Source: SYIM01 sp041182885
GTDB taxonomy: Bacteria > Pseudomonadota > Gammaproteobacteria > Burkholderiales > Burkholderiaceae_E
NCBI GenBank assembly: GCA_049423065.1
Contig: JBMSQB010000003.1
Location: 1 to 64,000, forward strand
Direction of reading: 5' to 3'
DNA length: 64,000 nt
The position numbers were made by a program, and so were the translations under genes. This document shows, piece by piece, positions 52,483 through 61,298 of the stretch; position 1 is the first letter of the stretch; the number at the start of each line of letters is the position of its first letter. The notes below the pieces were generated by a model. That model worked only from the letters and a program-made list of their open reading frames with translations, had not been told where the DNA came from and made no database searches.

Positions 52483-52867
52483 TCTGCCTGTGCGTGCAGC
52501 CGAACCGGGGCCCGCGTGGGACCGCGCGCTGGAAGCGGGTGAGTCACCGCACTTTCAAAGTCCATGGGAAGCCCGTGCGTTCGCCATGGTGGTCAAGCTG
52601 GCCGAGGCCGGTCATTTCACCTGGCCTGAGTGGGTCGATTTTTTGTCGCGCAGCATTGCAGAATCAGGCATCAATGAGGCGAGTGATGGTCGGCCGCGAA
52701 GCTACGGCGAGCAATGGATCGCGGCGGCCGAGTCGCTGCTGATTTCGAAGGGTGTTACCTCGGCAGAGCAGTTGCGCGCCAGACGGCTGGCCTGCTGGCC
52801 GATCAATCCTGACCATGCTCACGCCACCCCCAACCCTGATGGAGTAGGTTATGTCAATCGTTCCTGA
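52460..52867 (+). CDS. Nitrile hydratase accessory protein (P14K type, cobalt chaperone)
   Basis: A 135-residue protein homologous to the N-terminal half of the beta subunit (FQSPWEARAFAMVVKLAEAG parallels FHHDWERRAFALTLALGAGG). P14K-type proteins deliver cobalt to the alpha subunit. ATG 52460 is used; ATG 52466 is equally possible, as no clear ribosome binding site is seen for either. It overlaps the end of the beta gene by 23 bases and the start of the Bug gene by 17. Confidence 0.85.
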   Translation: MPMNPARDLPVRAAEPGPAWDRALEAGESPHFQSPWEARAFAMVVKLAEAGHFTWPEWVDFLSRSIAESGINEASDGRPRSYGEQWIAAAESLLISKGVTSAEQLRARRLACWPINPDHAHATPNPDGVGYVNRS

Positions 52868-53855
52868 CTCAAAGGCCCGCAGACGTATCGTGGGTGCCCT
52901 GGGCGCCTCGGCGCTCGGCGCGATCGCCACACCGGCCGCTGCCCAGGCGCGCGCCGAGTACCCCAGCAGGCCGATTCGCATCATCGTGACCTTTGCTGCC
53001 GGATCCGCAACCGACATCATGACCCGGCATCTGGCTGCGCGAATGTCCCAGACGCTGGGTCAGAATCTGGTCATTGAAAATCGGGTCGGGGCCGCCGGCG
53101 CGATCGGTGCCGAGCAGGTGGCGCGGGCAACCCCTGACGGTTACACGATCGCCATGTCGGCGGTGTCTGCCATGGCCATCGCGCCGGCCATCCGTGGCTC
53201 GGCCATGCCTTACGACAACCTGCGCGACTTCACACATATCGGGCGGGCTTGCACGGCCACCAATGTGGTGGCTGTTCATCCGTCGGTGCCCGCCAGCACG
53301 CTCCCCGAACTGATTGCATGGTCGCGAACGGTCGCCGGGGGTGTTCGATATTCGTCGGGCGGGCACGGCGGCTCCAACCATCTGGCGGGCGAGTTGATCG
53401 CGCTTCGCACCGGCGCCCCGTTCGTTCATGTCCCCTACAGCAACCAGGGCCAGGCGGTAAGCGACGCGGTGGCCGGGCATGTCCCCATGATCATCTATAC
53501 CGTCGCGTTGTTGCCTCATATCCGATCGGGGCGGCTCAAAGCCATTGCCGTCACGTCTGAAGTTCGGCAGAAACAGCTGCCCGATATCGGCACGGCCATC
53601 GAACAGGGCGTGCCTGGCATCGTCGCGAATTCCTGGTTCGGCATGGTCGGACCGGCGGGCATTCCAGACCCGATTCGGGATCGGCTTTACACCGCATTGG
53701 CCGAGGCGCTGTCACAGCCCGACATACAGTCGAAACTCATCGACACCGGGCTGCAGCCCGACCCCTTGCCTGCGCAGACCTTCCGCAGTTTCATCGAGCG
53801 TGATACGCAGACCTGGCGCGAAGTTGCCAAGGCTGCCGGCATCAAGGCAGAGTGA
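52851..53855 (+). CDS. Bug-family periplasmic solute receptor (fourth copy)
   Basis: A 334-residue Bug receptor whose signal region contains a twin-arginine-like ARRRIVGAL, then cleavage near AAAQ, so Tat export is possible. Diagnostic segments are YPSRPIRIIVTFAAGSATD, NRVGAAGAIG and ATPDGYTIA. It overlaps the nitrile hydratase accessory gene by 17 bases and so belongs to that operon; it may capture the nitrile, amide or acid. No TctAB permease is present nearby. Confidence 0.9.
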   Translation: MSIVPDSKARRRIVGALGASALGAIATPAAAQARAEYPSRPIRIIVTFAAGSATDIMTRHLAARMSQTLGQNLVIENRVGAAGAIGAEQVARATPDGYTIAMSAVSAMAIAPAIRGSAMPYDNLRDFTHIGRACTATNVVAVHPSVPASTLPELIAWSRTVAGGVRYSSGGHGGSNHLAGELIALRTGAPFVHVPYSNQGQAVSDAVAGHVPMIIYTVALLPHIRSGRLKAIAVTSEVRQKQLPDIGTAIEQGVPGIVANSWFGMVGPAGIPDPIRDRLYTALAEALSQPDIQSKLIDTGLQPDPLPAQTFRSFIERDTQTWREVAKAAGIKAE

Positions 53856-53911
53856 CCAGGTGCCACGCCCGTTCGTTTGCTCCGCCACCGCCCGAACCCC
53901 AAGAGACCCGC

Positions 53912-54925
53912 ATGAAGCTTGCAACCATTGAACTCTCAACGCCGGTGGGTCGTTTACGCCGGATTGGTGTGAGTCACGCGCTCGGGGTGGTCGATGCCAC
54001 CGCGGTTCGCGTCGCATGGCAGGAGCGGAAACTGCCGGCAGCTGCTGCCGAACGGGTGGGGAACGCAGAGGTGCCGACCGACATGGTGGCGCTCATCGGA
54101 TCCGGCGACCCCGTGTTCGACTGGATCGCCGAGGCCATGGAAACGGTTCTTGCCGCGGGGGTGACTCACACCGCCAGCGGGCAGCGACTGATCCATCCAG
54201 TTGACGAAGTGCGGTTTCTCGCGCCGGTGCCGCGCCCGGCCGGTGTCGCCAATTTCAGTGTCTGGCCGGCCCATACCGCATCCGGCGCTGCGCACGGATT
54301 CAATCTCAGCCGCGCGCCAGAGGAAAGCGGCGTCAAGCCCTACTGGAAGGGCAACCCCGACTCCTACGTTGGAACCGATTCGGTTCTGGAGTATCCGCCC
54401 TACGCATCCGAGGTCGATGTCGAGTGTGAGCTCGTCTGCATTGTCGGAACGGGCGGCAAGGACCTCGATTTGAACGCGGCCGAGCGCGCCATTGCCGGTT
54501 ACACCATTGTCAATGACGCCAGTGTTCGTGACATCCAGCGAGAGGAGATGAAGACCGGGCGCGGTCCATCCAAAGGCAAGGACTTTGATTCGGGTAACGG
54601 CATGGGGCCCTGGCTGGTCACCCGCGATGAAATCGGCGACCCCCGGGGACTGCATCTGTCGCTCCATATCAACGGCAAGCAGGTGTCTGAGTCCTCGGCG
54701 CAGGGAATGGTCTGGACCTTCCCGGAAATGCTGTCCTATCTGTCGATGGGGCAATCGGTCCTGCCGGGACAGGTCATCAGCGCAGGCTGCTACGCAGGCG
54801 GTTCGGCCATGGACCTGGGGCTGCGTCTGTCGCCGGGCGACCGGGTGGAGTTCCGCATCTCGGGTATCGGATCGCTCCGCTGCACGATTGGTCAGCCGCC
54901 CGCGCGTCCGTGGCGCGGCAACTGA
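53912..54925 (+). CDS. Fumarylacetoacetate hydrolase (FAH) family enzyme
   Basis: A 337-residue FAH-family protein; members hydrolyse or decarboxylate 1,3-dicarbonyl acids and similar compounds. Metal ligands are seen in DVECEL (Glu/Glu) and later in the conserved NDASVRDIQREE and KGKDFDSGNGMGP segments. ATG 53912 with AGAG upstream fits the family N-terminus; the upstream frame is discarded. It lies 56 bases after the Bug gene and 12 before the TauD-family gene, within the same operon. Confidence 0.88.
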   Translation: MKLATIELSTPVGRLRRIGVSHALGVVDATAVRVAWQERKLPAAAAERVGNAEVPTDMVALIGSGDPVFDWIAEAMETVLAAGVTHTASGQRLIHPVDEVRFLAPVPRPAGVANFSVWPAHTASGAAHGFNLSRAPEESGVKPYWKGNPDSYVGTDSVLEYPPYASEVDVECELVCIVGTGGKDLDLNAAERAIAGYTIVNDASVRDIQREEMKTGRGPSKGKDFDSGNGMGPWLVTRDEIGDPRGLHLSLHINGKQVSESSAQGMVWTFPEMLSYLSMGQSVLPGQVISAGCYAGGSAMDLGLRLSPGDRVEFRISGIGSLRCTIGQPPARPWRGN

Positions 54926-54937
54926 AAGGGCTCCTGC

Positions 54938-55837
54938 ATGAACATCGCACCACACGAGGGCCTTCTGGGCGCAACGGTCACCGGTGTCGATCTGTCGGTG
55001 CCGCTCACTGATCGACAGTTTGCCCGCTTGTTTCATACCTTGGGTGATCGGGGCGTCCTTCACTTTCCCAATCAGCCGATCGATGCGAAGGCACTCAGCG
55101 CGTTTTCGGAGCGGTTCGGTTCGCTCCAGGTCATCAAGGGCGTGCCCTACCACGAACCGGGCCAACCCGAGGTCACGATTCTGTCGAACATTGTGGACAA
55201 CGGCCAGCCCATCGGCCTCGCCGACGCAGGCCAGTCCTGGCACACCGACATGACCTACAACGCAACCGTGGGTTTCGTGAATGTGCTGGTGGCGCATCGC
55301 GTGCCGGTTCGCGACGGGCAGGTGCTGGGCGCCACCGAGTTCGTGAGCACCCAGGCTGCGTTTGAAGCGCTCGCGCCGTCGCTGGTCAGTCGCCTCGAGG
55401 GACTGAGCGCGGTTCACGATCTGAATTTCTACTGGGAATTCATGCGGCGCGAGAAGGGCTCGACTCGACCGCCTCTTACCGAGGCGCAACGCCTGGCACG
55501 CCCCCCTGTGCGCCACCCGGTCTGGCTCACGCACCCCATCACCGGACGCCGCGTGATCTATGTGAATCCGGGCTTTACCGAGCGAATCGAGGGCCTGCCG
55601 GCGCAGGAGAGCGATGCATTACTTTCGCAACTTTATGATCATGTCCTGCAGCCACAGTTTCGCTACACGCATCGCTGGCAGGTGGGCGATGTGCTGATGT
55701 GGGATCACCTGGGCACCTGGCATAACGCAGTGGCCGACTATGCGGCTCACGAACCGCGGCTCATGAAACGGTGCCAGGTGCTGGCCGACAAAGTGTTCGA
55801 TCCGGTATTTACCTCAGGCGTGCTGGCGGCTGCCTGA
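54938..55837 (+). CDS. TauD/TfdA-family Fe(II)/2-oxoglutarate dioxygenase
   Basis: A 299-residue dioxygenase that couples oxidative decarboxylation of 2-oxoglutarate to substrate hydroxylation. The iron triad is His102-Asp104 (WHTDMTYN) and His262 (GTWHNA); a 2-oxoglutarate-binding Arg is expected in RLMKRC. AAAGGG precedes the ATG. It is last in the plus-strand cluster; its final 24 bases overlap the convergent 2-hydroxyacid oxidase gene. The family includes taurine and phenoxyacetate dioxygenases, so side-chain cleavage is one possibility. Confidence 0.9.
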   Translation: MNIAPHEGLLGATVTGVDLSVPLTDRQFARLFHTLGDRGVLHFPNQPIDAKALSAFSERFGSLQVIKGVPYHEPGQPEVTILSNIVDNGQPIGLADAGQSWHTDMTYNATVGFVNVLVAHRVPVRDGQVLGATEFVSTQAAFEALAPSLVSRLEGLSAVHDLNFYWEFMRREKGSTRPPLTEAQRLARPPVRHPVWLTHPITGRRVIYVNPGFTERIEGLPAQESDALLSQLYDHVLQPQFRYTHRWQVGDVLMWDHLGTWHNAVADYAAHEPRLMKRCQVLADKVFDPVFTSGVLAAA

Positions 55838-56950
55838 GGGCATCAACGCAGGATGCTCGAACAGATGCGGGCCCAGGTCGCTCAGCCTGGCGCACCCCAG
55901 CTGGCCCATGGCGATCAGCAGTTCCCGTCGCAGGATCCCCAGCACATGTTCGGCGCCGGCCTGGCCGGCCAGTGAAAGGCCGAGAAGCCCAGGCCGTCCG
56001 CTGAGCACACCTTGCGCGCCAAACGACACGGCTTTCGCGATGTCGGTGCCGCGGCGAACCCCGCTATCCATCAGCACGGAGGCGCGATGACCGACTGCGT
56101 CGACGATTTGCGGCAGCACGTCGATCGGCGCGGCAGCCACATCAAGGCAACGTCCACCGTGGTTGGACACGACGATACCGTCGGCGCCGCAATCGACCGC
56201 CTTGACTGCGTCGTCCGCTCGCAAAATACCCTTCACCAACAGTTGTCCGGGCCAGCGGCGGCGGAGCTCACGAATATCTTCGAAGGTGAGGTTCTCGGCG
56301 TATTCAGGCATTTTTTCGTATTGGGGAATACCGGTGGTGCGCTGATATTTCCCGATGACCTCGATCAGCCAGCGCGGATGGCGCAGCATGTCGATCACCG
56401 AGCGCGGCGTGGCCTTGAAAGGAAACGTGTAGCCGTTGCGGCGGTTGAACTCGCGGTTCGGTTGAACAGGCACGTCGGCTGTGACCAGCAGCGCCTTGGC
56501 ACCCGAGCGCGCCACCCGATCGATGAGCTTCCAGGTTTGGGCCCGGTCGGTAAACACATAAAGCTGATACCAAAGGGTGCCCCCCAGGGCGACGATCTCC
56601 TCCAGGCTGCTCATTGAGCGGGTGGCGATCGTAAAGGGAATTCCGGTAGCCGCGGCCGCTTTGGCGAGTTCCATTTCTCCCTGGTACCAGACCAGCCCGG
56701 CAGCGCCCGTGGGGGCGATCGCCAGCGGCATGGTGAAACGCTCGCCAAGCATGGTGGCTTCGCAGTTGCGCTCGCTGACATCGATGAGCGCCTGCGGCCG
56801 GGCCTTGATCCGTCGAAACGCTTCGCGGTTGTGCGCAAGCGCTTCGTCATCTTCCGCTCCACGGTCGATGAATTCAAAGATTCCCTTGGGCAGCCGCTTT
56901 TGCGCTGCTTCCCGGACGTCGGCGAGGTTGTACAGGCGGTCGAGGTTCAT
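55814..56950 (-). CDS. FMN-dependent alpha-hydroxyacid oxidase/dehydrogenase (LldD family)
   Basis: A 378-residue member of the glycolate oxidase / lactate or mandelate dehydrogenase family, which oxidises a 2-hydroxyacid to a 2-oxoacid. FMN and active-site segments seen are PLAIAPTG, LWYQLYVFTDR, LLVTADVPV and the catalytic SNHGGR (His/Arg) with the FMN phosphate segment SGVRRGTD. In that segment Ser replaces the commoner Gly after Asp. ATG 56950 fits the family start; the frame to 57073 is rejected. It is divergent from phaC and convergent with the TauD-family gene. Confidence 0.88.
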   Translation of the reverse strand: MNLDRLYNLADVREAAQKRLPKGIFEFIDRGAEDDEALAHNREAFRRIKARPQALIDVSERNCEATMLGERFTMPLAIAPTGAAGLVWYQGEMELAKAAAATGIPFTIATRSMSSLEEIVALGGTLWYQLYVFTDRAQTWKLIDRVARSGAKALLVTADVPVQPNREFNRRNGYTFPFKATPRSVIDMLRHPRWLIEVIGKYQRTTGIPQYEKMPEYAENLTFEDIRELRRRWPGQLLVKGILRADDAVKAVDCGADGIVVSNHGGRCLDVAAAPIDVLPQIVDAVGHRASVLMDSGVRRGTDIAKAVSFGAQGVLSGRPGLLGLSLAGQAGAEHVLGILRRELLIAMGQLGCARLSDLGPHLFEHPALMPSGSRQHA

Positions 56951-57058
56951 GGCGAGATCATGTTGTCTTTGATGATGTGCGTCAAACCGACCGTGCACCG
57001 CACGCGAGCATGACCGCGCGCCTCGGTTGCAGCGATCCCGGTCAAACCCAGCGCGGTG

Positions 57059-57087
57059 CGACCCCGTCAACATGCCGGGTCGTTTTT
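57059..57087 (+). terminator. Hairpin with T-run in the phaC leader
   Basis: CGACCC (57059-57064) pairs with GGGTCG (57077-57082) around a 12-base loop and is followed by TTTTT, ending 13 bases before the phaC start. It looks like a short intrinsic terminator or attenuator, but the stem is only six pairs. The rest of the 56951-57100 gap shows no clear promoter. Confidence 0.35.
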
Positions 57088-57100
57088 GAGGCCTTCCGCC

Positions 57101-58969
57101 ATGAGCCGTCGCCCGCAGCCTTCGTTATCCCTGCCAGTTGCTCGCCACCGACCACGCACAGTGCCCAAGCCAGCCCTGGTTCCGGTGACTGGCGCCTTGA
57201 CGCCTGAGCCGTCTTACAGGGGCAGCGTCGATGTGGATGCCGCTGCTTTGGTTGCGCATCAGACCGATCAGCTGGCGCAGGCCCTGCTTGCGGGCTGGAC
57301 GCATGGCGTGTCGCCCGTGGCGATTTCGCTCGCGTTCAGCGACTGGTTGCTTCATCTGTACTCGTCGCCCGGCAAGCAGGTGGAACTGATCCGAAAGCTT
57401 TCCAGGAAATCGCTGAGGTACGGCTGGTATCTGGCGCTTCTCATGCAGCAGCACGAATGTCCGACCTGCATCGAACCCCTGCCTGGCGATCGCCGTTTCC
57501 GAGGGGAGGCCTGGAGCCGATGGCCCTTCAACGCGATGCATCAGGCATTTCTGATGCAGCAGCAGTGGTGGCACAACGCGACGACCGATGTCCACGGCGT
57601 ATCGCCCCATCATCTGCAGGTGGTCAATTTCTGCGTCCGGCAGATGCTGGATGCCTGTGCGCCGGCCAATTTTCCAATGACCAATCCGGAGGTGCTCGAT
57701 GAGACGGTACGAAGCGGCTCGGGCAACCTGATGCGCGGCGCCTTGAACCTTGTCGATGACCTGCGGCGGGGCGTGCTGGGCGAACCGCCAGCGGGCGCGG
57801 AGGCGTTCATCCCTGGCGAGACCGTCGCGATCACCCCCGGCGTGGTGGTGTTCCGAAACCGGCTGATCGAGTTGATCCAGTATCTGCCGCAGACGCCCTC
57901 GGTGCATCCCGAGCCGGTTTTGATCGTGTCGGCGTGGATCATGAAGTACTACATCCTGGATCTGTCGCCCGACCGGTCGCTGATCCGTCACCTGGTGAAA
58001 GCAGGGTTCACCGTGTTCGCCATCTCATGGGTCAATCCTGGACCCGACGAACGTGACCTGTCGATGGAGGACTATCTGCAGATGGGGATTCTGGATGCAA
58101 TGGCGGTGATCGAGGCGATCGTGCCGCGTGCACGGATTCATGCAACCGGCTATTGCCTGGGCGGAACCTTGCTTGCGATGGCGGGCGCAGCGCTCGCGCG
58201 CGAGCGCGCGCACAAACTCGCCAGCATCACACTGTTCGCCGCGCAGGTGGATTTCGAGGAGGCGGGCGAACTGACACTTTTCATCGACCACAGTCAGGTG
58301 GCGCTAATGGAAGACATGATGGCAGCGCAGGGATTTCTGGAAACCCGGCAGATGGCGGGTGCGTTCCAGATGCTGCGCTCCAACGATCTGATCTGGTCCA
58401 GGACCCTTCGCGACTATCTCCTTGGCCGTCGCGCGCCAATGACCGACCTGATGGCGTGGAATGCCGATGCCACCCGCATGCCGTACCGGATGCACAGCGA
58501 CTATCTGCGCCGGCTGTTTCTGGGCAACGACCTCACGGCCGGTCGTTGTCAGGTGGGAGGCCGGGCGGTGAGTCTGGGCGACATTGATGTCGACCTGTTT
58601 GCGGTGTCCACCCACGACGACCATGTCGCACCCTGGCGCTCGGTCTACAAGCTCCATCTCTTCACCGAGAGCGAGCTGTGTTTTGTACTCGCGAGCGGTG
58701 GTCACAATGTGGGGGTGATCAACCCCCCGGAGAACGGGTTTCCGTCATCAAGCTTCCAGTGCGCCTCCCGCCGTCGGGGCGCGCACTACCTCGACGCCGA
58801 CACCTGGGCCGACCGCGCACCGACCCAGTCCGGGTCGTGGTGGCCGACCTGGGTGACTTGGCTGTCGGCGCGCTCCGGCCGGCTCCGCCGCCCGCCACCC
58901 GTTGGCAATCCGGCCCGGGGTTTTCCTGTGCTCGGGAAGGCGCCCGGCACCTACGTACATCAACGCTGA
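57101..58969 (+). CDS. phaC: Poly(3-hydroxyalkanoate) synthase, class I-like
   Basis: A 622-residue PhaC homologue, expected to polymerise 3-hydroxyacyl-CoA on the surface of PHA granules. The lipase-box-like GYCLGG places the nucleophile at Cys352; Asp507 (DDHVAPW) and His535 (SGGHNVGVINPP) complete the triad, with spacing close to that in Cupriavidus PhaC. ATG 57101 follows AGG; an upstream GTG at 57056 is less likely. No phaA, phaB or phasin gene is next to it, so it is probably a secondary copy. Confidence 0.88.
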   Translation: MSRRPQPSLSLPVARHRPRTVPKPALVPVTGALTPEPSYRGSVDVDAAALVAHQTDQLAQALLAGWTHGVSPVAISLAFSDWLLHLYSSPGKQVELIRKLSRKSLRYGWYLALLMQQHECPTCIEPLPGDRRFRGEAWSRWPFNAMHQAFLMQQQWWHNATTDVHGVSPHHLQVVNFCVRQMLDACAPANFPMTNPEVLDETVRSGSGNLMRGALNLVDDLRRGVLGEPPAGAEAFIPGETVAITPGVVVFRNRLIELIQYLPQTPSVHPEPVLIVSAWIMKYYILDLSPDRSLIRHLVKAGFTVFAISWVNPGPDERDLSMEDYLQMGILDAMAVIEAIVPRARIHATGYCLGGTLLAMAGAALARERAHKLASITLFAAQVDFEEAGELTLFIDHSQVALMEDMMAAQGFLETRQMAGAFQMLRSNDLIWSRTLRDYLLGRRAPMTDLMAWNADATRMPYRMHSDYLRRLFLGNDLTAGRCQVGGRAVSLGDIDVDLFAVSTHDDHVAPWRSVYKLHLFTESELCFVLASGGHNVGVINPPENGFPSSSFQCASRRRGAHYLDADTWADRAPTQSGSWWPTWVTWLSARSGRLRRPPPVGNPARGFPVLGKAPGTYVHQR

Positions 58970-59061
58970 AGCGGGCCGCTGTTGCGGATTTGACGCGAAT
59001 TAAGGCGCATTCACGCGCTTCCGCGTACACTTGCCGGTTCGATTCGGCAACGGAGTGTCAC

Positions 59062-60222
59062 ATGCCCGGTCTTCTGCCCAACGTCGATCCCGACGGTCTG
59101 CTTGAATATTCGGTGGTCTACACCGATCGCGCGCTCAACCACATGTCCCGGCGTTTTCAGGGTGTCATGGGCGACATCTCGGCCATTCTGAAAGAGGCCT
59201 ACGGTGCCAGGTCGTCCGTGGTGGTCCCGGGTAGCGGCAGTTTCGGCATGGAAGCGGTTGCCCGTCAGTTTGCCACCGGTCAGCGGGTCATGGTGCTGCG
59301 CAACGGCTGGTTCAGCTACCGCTGGTCCCAGATCTTTGAAGCGGGCGGCTTCTCAAGCCACTGCACGGTGTTGAAGGCGCGACGGCTCAAGGCTGGCAGC
59401 CGCGAGCCCTTTGTGCCCGCGCCGATTGACGAGGTCGTGAGCGCGATTCGTGCCGAGCGTCCGGCGGTGGTGTTCGCGCCTCATGTTGAAACCTCCTGCG
59501 GCCTGGTGTTGCCCGACGACTACCTCAGGGCAGTCGGAGCAGCGGTGCACGAGGTGGGCGGGTTGTTTGTTCTCGACTGTATCGCCTCGGGCGCGCTCTG
59601 GGTTGACATGAGAGCCTGCGGAGTTGATGTGCTCGTGAGCGCCCCCCAGAAGGGCTGGACCGGTTCGCCCTGCTGCGCCTTTGTCATGCTGTCGGAGCTT
59701 GCCCGCGAGCGCATCGATGGCACCACCAGTTCAAGTTTCGCACTGGACCTCAAGAAGTGGCTGCAGGTGATGGAGGTCTATGAGTCAGGCTCGCACGTCT
59801 ATCACACCACCATGCCCACCGACGCACTCGCCATCACCCGAGGCGCCATGATTGAAACCCGTGAGCGGGGGTTTGAGGTCTTGCGCGCTGCCCAGATCGA
59901 GCTCGGGAAGGCGGTGCGCGAGGTCATGGTGCGGCATGGTTACCCCAGCGTGGCGGCCGAGGGTTTTCAGGCCTCGGGCGTTGTGGTGAGCTACACCCAC
60001 GATCCCGACATGCAGAGCAGCAAGGCGTTTCTCAACCTTGGCCTTCAGACGGCCTCGGGCGTTCCGCTGCAGTGCGACGAGGGCGCCGACTTTCGTACGT
60101 TCAGGCTCGGGCTTTTCGGTCTCGAGAAGCTTGGCCGCACGCTTGCCACGGTCAAGCCGCTCGAAGAAGCGCTCATCCAGATCGAGCGTGAGCGCGCAGG
60201 TCGTATTCCGGCCGCAGCGTAG
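59062..60222 (+). CDS. Class V aminotransferase-family PLP enzyme
   Basis: A 386-residue fold type I PLP protein of the alanine-glyoxylate / serine-pyruvate aminotransferase group. The PLP Lys is Lys197 (APQKGWTG) and Asp172 (LDCIASG) should bind the pyridine nitrogen. GGAG precedes ATG 59062; the open frame from 58678 overlaps phaC and is rejected. Transamination of glyoxylate, pyruvate or a 2-aminoacid is likely. It stands 92 bases after phaC and converges on the quinone oxidoreductase gene. Confidence 0.87.
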   Translation: MPGLLPNVDPDGLLEYSVVYTDRALNHMSRRFQGVMGDISAILKEAYGARSSVVVPGSGSFGMEAVARQFATGQRVMVLRNGWFSYRWSQIFEAGGFSSHCTVLKARRLKAGSREPFVPAPIDEVVSAIRAERPAVVFAPHVETSCGLVLPDDYLRAVGAAVHEVGGLFVLDCIASGALWVDMRACGVDVLVSAPQKGWTGSPCCAFVMLSELARERIDGTTSSSFALDLKKWLQVMEVYESGSHVYHTTMPTDALAITRGAMIETRERGFEVLRAAQIELGKAVREVMVRHGYPSVAAEGFQASGVVVSYTHDPDMQSSKAFLNLGLQTASGVPLQCDEGADFRTFRLGLFGLEKLGRTLATVKPLEEALIQIERERAGRIPAAA

Positions 60223-60260
60223 CGCGGCGGTTTCGCCAGGGGCTGTTTCCGCAGCTGCTT

Positions 60261-61271
60261 TCAGGGCTGATCCGACACCCGGATCAGCATCCTCCCCGTG
60301 TGTCGACGCGCAACCAGTGCGTCAAACGCCTCCACCGTTTGCGCCAGCGTGAAGGCGGTGGGCGGTGCAGGGCGCAACTGACCCTGCGCAACCAGGGCTG
60401 ACAGCTGATTGATCATGTCGCGCATCTTTGGGGCATGCGCCTGGCGCTCGTCGCCGGGTGTCCAGCCGGTGTAAAGCCCCAGGTTCACGCCAATCACGGC
60501 CACGTTCTTGACCAGCAGCAGGTTGGCGGGGACCTGGGGAATGGTGCCCCCCGCAAAGCCGATCACAAGAATGCGCCCCTCGGGTGCAACGGCCTTCAAT
60601 GCGTGGTCGAAACACTGCCCACCCACCGGGTCAAAGATCACATTGATGCCACGGCCGCCATGCCGCTCTTTCAGCATCCGCCCAAGGTCTGGGGTGTCGC
60701 TTCGCCATCCCTCGTGAGCGCCGTGTTCCAGGGCCACCTGAACGCGTGCTTCGTCGCGGGCGACGGCAATGACATGCGCTCCCGCGAGCCTCGCCAGTTC
60801 GACGGCGCAGCGGCCCACACCGCCGGCTGCGCCGAATACCAGCACGGTTTCGCCGGCCCGCAGCTGAGCACGCCAATGGAGCGCCGCCCAGGGTGTGCCA
60901 TAGGCAGCGGGTAGCAGACAGCCGAGATCAAACGGGACCTCTTCAGGAATTTTCCAGACAGTGTCGGCGGTACCTACCGCCTCTTCGGCGTAGCCGCCCC
61001 AGTCGATGATCCCAGTCACCCGGTCACCCACCGCCAGATGCGAGACCTCGGGCGCGACCTCGGTCACCACGCCCGACACCTCTGTGCCCGGAACAAACGG
61101 AAGAGGGGGCTTGCGCTGATATCGACCCGCGACGATCAACGAAGTGCCGAAGCCGACACAGCAATATCTCACCGCGATCCGGACGCAACCGGGCCGCAGC
61201 GGCGGAGGGGGAATATCGCGAAGCTTCAGGTCCTGATAGCCCGTGTAAGCCTCACAGACGATTGCACGCAT
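60261..61271 (-). CDS. NADPH:quinone oxidoreductase-like MDR protein
   Basis: A 336-residue medium-chain reductase of the zeta-crystallin/QOR type without the zinc ligands of alcohol dehydrogenases. The cofactor motif is VFGAAGGVGRCAVEL. ATG 61271 is chosen over ATG 61277 because AGGGAG ends directly before 61277, which leaves proper six-base spacing only for 61271. The gene is downstream of the TRAP dctM gene by 28 bases and may be co-transcribed with it. Confidence 0.88.
   Translation of the reverse strand: MRAIVCEAYTGYQDLKLRDIPPPPLRPGCVRIAVRYCCVGFGTSLIVAGRYQRKPPLPFVPGTEVSGVVTEVAPEVSHLAVGDRVTGIIDWGGYAEEAVGTADTVWKIPEEVPFDLGCLLPAAYGTPWAALHWRAQLRAGETVLVFGAAGGVGRCAVELARLAGAHVIAVARDEARVQVALEHGAHEGWRSDTPDLGRMLKERHGGRGINVIFDPVGGQCFDHALKAVAPEGRILVIGFAGGTIPQVPANLLLVKNVAVIGVNLGLYTGWTPGDERQAHAPKMRDMINQLSALVAQGQLRPAPPTAFTLAQTVEAFDALVARRHTGRMLIRVSDQP
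60266..60288. terminator. Perfect 9-bp inverted repeat at the end of the quinone oxidoreductase gene
   Basis: GCTGATCCG (60266-60274) and CGGATCAGC (60280-60288) form a perfect 9-bp stem with a five-base loop inside the last codons of the oxidoreductase gene, between two convergent genes. There is no T-run on either side, so a factor-independent terminator is unlikely; it may be a stabilising or bidirectional stop element. Confidence 0.4.
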
Positions 61272-61298
61272 CGACATCTCCCTGCGTGATGATTCCGG

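Noticed and set aside
58678..59061. N-terminal extension of the class V aminotransferase into phaC
   Set aside because: It overlaps the intact C-terminus of PhaC, and ATG 59062 has a good ribosome binding site and the family N-terminus.
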